Source of the DNA: Sideroxydans sp.
GTDB lineage: Bacteria > Pseudomonadota > Gammaproteobacteria > Burkholderiales > Gallionellaceae
Direction of reading: 5' to 3'
Assembly (NCBI GenBank): GCA_024636935.1
Contig: JAGXGC010000014.1
Span: 1-48,124 of the forward strand
Length of the DNA stretch: 48,124 nt
Below are positions 43,933-48,124 of the stretch, piece by piece. The notes below the pieces were generated by a model. That model did no database searches, was not told the DNA's origin, and saw only the letters and a program-made list of their open reading frames with translations. Every line of letters begins with the position of its first letter. Within the stretch, counting starts at the first letter, position 1. The position numbers and the translations under genes were made by a program.

Positions 43933-44736
43933 TCATTTGCGCCATAGATAGAGTTCAGAGTGATGCAGATCGTCGGTTTTGAGAATTTTTTGGGGTGGAT
44001 GATCCTCGACTGCAAATGTGTTGCTGATGAACAGGCTGTCCGGTCGCATCTCGTTCTGTACTTTTTTCCAAAGTGCAGCCATCGGTACTGGGGACAGATA
44101 TGCGAACACAACATCGTACTTTGTCAGGTCGCAATCCCACAGGCTCTGCCAGTGCACGCTGCAATTCCGGTAGCCGCCCAGCTTGAAGCGCAGCCAGCTC
44201 CACAGGAAGGGCAGTGGAGCTGTCTCCACGCCGTGGAAATGACCGTGCGGATGGGTGCGCGAGAGATGCGTTAGAACGCCACCCATGCCCGAGCCGAGAT
44301 CGACGAAATCGAACGGCGCATCGGTGGGAAGCTGGGCTTCAATTGCGCGCCACACTTTTTTGCTGGAAAGATAGAGCGGCACCTGTGTGCGGAAGGTGCT
44401 CCAGTACGACACCAGCATGAACAGGAAAGCCAGCAGGAAGATGAACGGCGGAATATCGGTACTTAAGGTGATTATTAGTGCAGGTACGAAAAGCAACTGG
44501 ATCGGCAACCACCAGCGGGCTTGCTGGGCGAGATAGCTGAAAGCTGCGGCGAGCGTGCCGCATATAAACGCGAAGGCCAGCGGCGGAAATGATAGGCCGG
44601 TGATGCGCAGGGCCGTGAATACTAAAGTTACGGCAGCCACCTGTAGCAGCAAGGCAATGACGGCAGGCGGCAACCTAGAGAAGACCGCATTCAAATCAGC
44701 GCACCAATCCGGTTTCGACTTCGTCGCGCTTGGCAC
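43933..44736 (-). CDS. Membrane-anchored class I SAM-dependent methyltransferase (FAM173-like)
   Basis: The 267-residue protein has three or four N-terminal hydrophobic spans (about 22-115) and then a methyltransferase domain with motif I FVDLGSGMGG near residue 143 and the acidic post-I Glu in FHGVETAPLP near 168. The layout (membrane segment, Y-x-S-S near 123, DLGSG, WSLW..DL, FAYLSP) recalls the FAM173 protein-lysine methyltransferases that modify ATP synthase c-subunit and the ADP/ATP carrier in mitochondria. Bacterial substrate is unknown. Its ATG lies 41 bases inside the end of yajL; no later methionine fits the family start. Confidence 0.75.
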   Translation of the reverse strand: MPSATKSKPDWCADLNAVFSRLPPAVIALLLQVAAVTLVFTALRITGLSFPPLAFAFICGTLAAAFSYLAQQARWWLPIQLLFVPALIITLSTDIPPFIFLLAFLFMLVSYWSTFRTQVPLYLSSKKVWRAIEAQLPTDAPFDFVDLGSGMGGVLTHLSRTHPHGHFHGVETAPLPFLWSWLRFKLGGYRNCSVHWQSLWDCDLTKYDVVFAYLSPVPMAALWKKVQNEMRPDSLFISNTFAVEDHPPQKILKTDDLHHSELYLWRK

Positions 44737-45238
44737 TGCCGACTAACTTCTCAACCAGCGTCAGCGCGAAATCCATCGCCGTACCGGGGCCGCGTGAAGT
44801 TATGAGCTTGCCGTCCTCAATCACGGCCTGTGCTTGCTGATCAACCAGTGGGAAGGCATCGAGCGCGCCTGGGAAGCAGGTGGCTTGTTTACCATCAAGC
44901 AGCCCCGCCGTGGCGAGCACCGAAGGCGCGGCGCAGATGGCGCATACGTAGTGTCCGTCGCGATACATCTGCTGTGCCAGCTTTAGCACGCGGGCATCAG
45001 CTTTGAGGTTGTTGGTGCCGGGTTGTCCGCCGGGCAGTACCAGCATGTCGAAGTGCTGAGTAGCGACCTCGTCCAGCGTGCAGTCCGGTAGTAATACTGT
45101 TTGGCGGCTGCCGCGCAAAGGGCCGGCATCCAGTCCGGCCAGCGTTACGTTTACGCCAGCGCGACGCAAAATGTTGACAATGGTGATGGCTTCAAGCTCT
45201 TCACTGCCGTTGGCGAATAAGACCAGTACTGAGCTCAT
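44696..45238 (-). CDS. yajL: DJ-1/PfpI family protein, YajL type
   Basis: A 180-residue DJ-1 superfamily protein. The nucleophile elbow AICAAPSVLA with Cys near residue 103, the conserved Glu in NGSEELEAI near 15 and the LPGGQPGTNNL turn near 68 are visible. YajL is described as a chaperone/protective protein in oxidative and electrophile stress; the catalytic reaction is disputed. The 3' end overlaps the methyltransferase start by 41 bases. Confidence 0.9.
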   Translation of the reverse strand: MSSVLVLFANGSEELEAITIVNILRRAGVNVTLAGLDAGPLRGSRQTVLLPDCTLDEVATQHFDMLVLPGGQPGTNNLKADARVLKLAQQMYRDGHYVCAICAAPSVLATAGLLDGKQATCFPGALDAFPLVDQQAQAVIEDGKLITSRGPGTAMDFALTLVEKLVGSAKRDEVETGLVR

Positions 45239-45319
45239 GTTTGTTCTCCGTGTGATGGCGAATGCAATTTAGCGTATGCCACCTGTGAGTGTCAGACAAG
45301 CAAGGCGGATTTCGGTGTC

Positions 45320-45736
45320 TCAGCGCTTGTTGCTCTTTTGCTCCAGGCCCAGTCGATAGGCGCGCAGCAATGCTTGCTTGAGTTGTGGTTGCTGCTCCAA
45401 GTCTTCCACGCCCATCTCACGCAAAGCGATGGCTTGTAGCGGGGCGAACAAAGCGTCGGTCGTGTTCTCTTCGGCATAGGATTCGAAGTCGAAATCGCCG
45501 TCATGGAGATAGTCCGCCGCTCTCCCTTGCGGGTTGCTAAAGTGGATATCGGCAATCTGCATCACTTCGAACAAATAGGAGTAGGTATCGATGCCGTGCT
45601 CAACTGCCAGTACATGGTGCATCGATTCGAGCGACATGTGCCGCTCCAGTTGCGTATCCAGATCGAGCGTGGAGTGCAGTTCGTAATCCTCTCCCTTGAA
45701 CGAGAATTCGACGAATGCATCAATAGTGTTGGCCAT
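45320..45736 (-). CDS. Conserved hypothetical protein (yajQ neighbour)
   Basis: A 138-residue acidic soluble protein beginning MANTIDAFVEFSFKGEDYEL. No metal site, catalytic motif or membrane span is visible. It contains HHVLAVEHGIDTYSYLFEVM near residue 41 and a helical acidic C-terminus. It starts 4 bases after the yajQ stop, so the two are likely one transcript. I recall similar unnamed proteins in proteobacteria but no function. Confidence 0.8.
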   Translation of the reverse strand: MANTIDAFVEFSFKGEDYELHSTLDLDTQLERHMSLESMHHVLAVEHGIDTYSYLFEVMQIADIHFSNPQGRAADYLHDGDFDFESYAEENTTDALFAPLQAIALREMGVEDLEQQPQLKQALLRAYRLGLEQKSNKR

Positions 45737-45740
45737 GCGT

Positions 45741-46229
45741 TCAGTCGCGGAAGTTCTGGTATTGCAGCGGGAAGTCGGTGATGGATTTCTTGATGAAGGC
45801 GATAGCGGCCTGCAAATCGTCGCGGTTCTTGCCGGTCACGCGCACGGTGTCGCCTTGGATGCTGGCCTGCACCTTCTGCTTGCTGTCCTTGATTAGTTTG
45901 ACGATCTTCTTCGCTAGTTCGATCTCCACGCCGACCTTCACGGTGCAGGCGCGCTTGACCTTGTTGCCGCTGACCTTCTCGATCTTGTCGCTGATGTCGA
46001 GGCACTTGATGTCAACGCCGCGCTTGGTCAGCTTGCCGTTCAGGATGTCCTGTACCTGATTCATCTGGAATTCGGTATCGGCATGCACGGTCAGCACCAG
46101 TTCCGCTTGCTCCACGTGCGCGTCGCTACCTTTGAAGTCGAAGCGGGTACCGACTTCCTTGTTGGTCTGCTCGACCGCATTCTTGACTTCGGTCTTCTCT
46201 ACTTCGGAAACGATGTCGAAGGTTGGCAT
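45741..46229 (-). CDS. yajQ: YajQ-family nucleotide-binding protein
   Basis: A 162-residue protein of two ferredoxin-like domains. [21 protein letters not shown] at the start and TRFDFKGSD near residue 28 are family signatures; NFRD ends the protein. In Xanthomonas a YajQ homologue binds cyclic di-GMP and regulates transcription, but elsewhere the role is open. Strong start after AGGAGAT. Confidence 0.95.
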   Translation of the reverse strand: MPTFDIVSEVEKTEVKNAVEQTNKEVGTRFDFKGSDAHVEQAELVLTVHADTEFQMNQVQDILNGKLTKRGVDIKCLDISDKIEKVSGNKVKRACTVKVGVEIELAKKIVKLIKDSKQKVQASIQGDTVRVTGKNRDDLQAAIAFIKKSITDFPLQYQNFRD

Positions 46230-46266
46230 GAATATCTCCTTGTCTGTTGGGGTGAAGCGACCGTGA

Positions 46267-46587
46267 TCAGCCGTAAGTGCAAACGTAGTTCAGGGGTTCA
46301 GAACCGATCTTGATATCGAAGCTGCCATTTTCGGCGATGCTGAAGCTGCTGCCAGCTGCATAGGTATTGAACGCGTCTTCACCGGCGATCTTTACTTCGC
46401 AAGTGCCGCTGGTGATCTCCATCAGTTCAGGCACCCCGACGTTGAAGGTCAACTGGCTGCCTGGCATCACGACGCCGCAAGTCTTGCGAGAACCATCCGC
46501 AAAGAAGACCGAGTGTGAAACGCACTTGCCATCGAAATACACGGAGGCTTGTTTTGCTACGGAGACGTTATCGAATCTGTCAGACAT
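46267..46587 (-). CDS. ppnP: Pyrimidine/purine nucleoside phosphorylase
   Basis: A 106-residue small cupin of the PpnP (YaiE, DUF1255) family, which phosphorolyses several nucleosides to free base and ribose 1-phosphate. The conserved [12 protein letters not shown] (~32-43), [12 protein letters not shown] near 54 and the final PLNYVCTYG match the family; E. coli PpnP has 94 residues. The start [12 protein letters not shown] follows AAGGAAAAG. It lies 13 bases after the macro-domain gene stop, so they may be co-transcribed. Confidence 0.93.
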   Translation of the reverse strand: MSDRFDNVSVAKQASVYFDGKCVSHSVFFADGSRKTCGVVMPGSQLTFNVGVPELMEITSGTCEVKIAGEDAFNTYAAGSSFSIAENGSFDIKIGSEPLNYVCTYG

Positions 46588-46600
46588 ATCTTTTCCTTGT

Positions 46601-47089
46601 TTATTTTGGTTCGTTGGCTTTACTGCCCTTTTGATAGGACACATAGAGATAGATGGGGATGCCGAGATCGCCCAGTTGGTTCTCGATCAGCGGCTTCACA
46701 TCGTTCCAGTCCAAGCCACCCACGCCGCATGCGAGGCGAGGTAATGCCATGCTGGAGAGTTTTTCCTTCTGCGCAAAACTACGCAGGGCGTGCAAGGCAT
46801 GGTTGACATGGGAGAGGGTGGCATGGCCGGGTTTGCTGCCGTGGTCGTAAGCGCCGTCCTGTGTGAATAGGTTGACGATGAAACGGCCGTCGGCGCTCAT
46901 CCAGCTCCACTTGCCGCCAGACTTCGGGTGTTGCGTCTGGCAGTAGTGGCGAAAATCCTTGTACAAAGCCGGCATGCGTTCTCGCAATTGCAGTGCCAGC
47001 CCCTGATGGAAATCGTCGTTGGGTGCAACGCCGTGAACGATGGCCTTGGCCTCGCTCAGCAAGATGTCTCCGTTCAGTTCGTACAGCAT
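46601..47089 (-). CDS. Stand-alone macro-domain protein (DarG/ALC1-like)
   Basis: The 162-residue protein is one macro domain. LNGDILLSEAKAIVHGV at residues 5-21, the ligand loop DFHQGLALQLRERMP near 26-40 and LPRLACGVGGLDWNDVKPLI near 115-134 can be aligned with the N-terminal domain of DarG and with TARG1. Such domains bind or remove ADP-ribose from protein or DNA. The usual NTVN of DarG is HGVA here. There is no DarT toxin nearby. It lies between argG and ppnP, on the same strand. Confidence 0.85.
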   Translation of the reverse strand: MLYELNGDILLSEAKAIVHGVAPNDDFHQGLALQLRERMPALYKDFRHYCQTQHPKSGGKWSWMSADGRFIVNLFTQDGAYDHGSKPGHATLSHVNHALHALRSFAQKEKLSSMALPRLACGVGGLDWNDVKPLIENQLGDLGIPIYLYVSYQKGSKANEPK

Positions 47090-47109
47090 GATCCCCTCCC
47101 GCTGTTGTT

Positions 47110-48124
47110 TTACTTCCTCTTCTGCAGATTGGCTGCGATGCGCATGCGCAGCGCGTTCAACTTGATGAAACCAGCTGCATCCTTCTGGTCATATGCGCCC
47201 TTGTCGTCTTCGAAAGTGGCGATGCTGGAATCGAATAGCGAGTCAGTCTTTGAATCACGACCCACGACGATCACGTTGCCCTTGTACAGCTTCACACGCA
47301 CCCAGCCGTTGACGGTCTGCTGTGTGTGGTCGATCAGTTTTTGCAGTGCGATGCGCTCCGGCGCCCACCAGTAACCGTTATAGATCATGCTGGCGTAGCG
47401 CGGCATCATGTCATCCTTCAGATGCGCGACTTCGCGATCCAGTGTGATGGACTCTATGGCACGGTGTGCCTTGAGCATGATGGTGCCACCGGGGGTTTCG
47501 TAACAGCCGCGCGACTTCATGCCGACGTAGCGGTTCTCTACCAGATCAAGACGACCGATACCGTGCTTGCCGCCCAGTGTGTTCAGATTGCGCAAAACCT
47601 CTGCGGGCGTCATGGGCGTGCCGTTCAGTGCCACGATGTCGCCGCGTTCGAACTCGATGTCCAGATATTCGGCCGCATCCGGTGCTTTCTCAGGCGAAAC
47701 GGTCCAACGCCACATGCTTTCTTCTGCTTCGGCAGCCGGGTCTTCCAGATGGCGACCTTCATAGCTGATGTGCAGCAGGTTGGCATCCATGGAGTAGGGA
47801 GAGCCGCCTTGCTTGTGTTTCATGTCGACCGGGATGCCGTGTTTTTCTGCGTAGGCCATCAGCTTCTCGCGGGAGAGCAGATCCCATTCGCGCCATGGGG
47901 CGATGATCTTGATGTTCGGGTTCAGCGCATAGGCGCCCAGTTCGAAACGCACCTGATCGTTGCCTTTGCCTGTTGCGCCGTGCGAGATCGCGTCGGCCTT
48001 CTCGATCTTGGCGATCTCGACCAGTCGCTTGGCGATCAGCGGGCGCGCAATCGAAGTGCCGAGCAGATACTCGCCTTCATACAATGCATTTGCGCGGAAC
48101 ATCGGAAACACGAAGTCGCGCACG
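47110..48124 (-). CDS. argG: Argininosuccinate synthase (3' part; start outside window)
   Basis: The visible 338 codons form the C-terminal five-sixths of the enzyme that joins citrulline and aspartate with ATP in arginine synthesis. Visible regions include [37 protein letters not shown] and the tail [11 protein letters not shown]. The N-terminal PP-loop (SGGLDTS) lies past the window edge. It appears to be the ~400-residue type, not the longer E. coli form. Confidence 0.96.
   Translation of the reverse strand, partial: VRDFVFPMFRANALYEGEYLLGTSIARPLIAKRLVEIAKIEKADAISHGATGKGNDQVRFELGAYALNPNIKIIAPWREWDLLSREKLMAYAEKHGIPVDMKHKQGGSPYSMDANLLHISYEGRHLEDPAAEAEESMWRWTVSPEKAPDAAEYLDIEFERGDIVALNGTPMTPAEVLRNLNTLGGKHGIGRLDLVENRYVGMKSRGCYETPGGTIMLKAHRAIESITLDREVAHLKDDMMPRYASMIYNGYWWAPERIALQKLIDHTQQTVNGWVRVKLYKGNVIVVGRDSKTDSLFDSSIATFEDDKGAYDQKDAAGFIKLNALRMRIAANLQKRK

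Noticed and set aside
46601..47089. A full DarTG toxin-antitoxin module
   Set aside because: No DarT-like ADP-ribosyltransferase gene lies on either side; neighbours are argG and ppnP.

Overview
This window is chromosomal DNA from a Gram-negative proteobacterium, most likely a betaproteobacterium. The evidence is the single-chain (monomeric) NADP isocitrate dehydrogenase, the RNase Sa-like enzyme and barstar beside aspS, the proB-obgE-rpmA-rplU order, the TamA/TamB pair and the style of the proteins. A Nitrosomonadales/Gallionellaceae-like host is my best guess, but the sequence alone does not settle the genus. Genes are packed tightly, many stops and starts overlap by 4-8 bases, and no gene-free stretch exceeds 300 bases apart from the interval that holds a tRNA gene.

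Layout: (1) 1-126 is the right end of an IS3-family insertion sequence, apparently inserted in the terminator loop of purB. (2) 164-3111, minus strand: nudJ-mnmA-purB (tRNA thiolation, purine synthesis). (3) 3130-3497: a terminator, a MITE-like repeat, tRNA-Leu(CAA) and its promoter. (4) 3498-9479, plus strand: queA-tgt (queuosine), yajC-secD-secF (Sec translocon accessory complex) and a DedA-family membrane protein. (5) 9417-12903, minus strand: clpS-clpA (N-degron proteolysis) and gluQ. (6) A cold-shock gene, the isocitrate dehydrogenase, rluE, an FmdB zinc ribbon, a DUF502 protein, aspS, a secreted RNase with its barstar, nudB and nadA up to 21252.

(7) 21253-22389 is a small AT-richer accessory patch with a truncated DUF6980-like gene and a lipoprotein. 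(8) 22390-38856, plus strand: an endonuclease/exonuclease/phosphatase protein with clsB, an Atm1-type ABC exporter, pbpG, nhaD-tamA-tamB, and an arsenic/metal cluster (arsR, arsC, acr3, an ArsP-like permease, a Cys-tailed small protein, a thioredoxin-like peptide, a CDF zinc-type exporter). (9) 38980-48124, minus strand: proB, obgE, rpmA, rplU, rho, trxA, a membrane-anchored methyltransferase, yajL, a conserved unknown, yajQ, ppnP, an orphan DarG-like macro domain and the 3' part of argG.

Most of the window is conserved housekeeping. The parts most worth a second look are the arsenic cluster's middle genes, the macro domain/PpnP pair, the RNase/barstar pair, the chimeric DUF6980 gene, the rplU leader with two 36-base hairpin repeats, and the 37-base palindrome that holds the proB stop codon in its centre. 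I did not find a clear-cut new multi-gene defence or mobile system.
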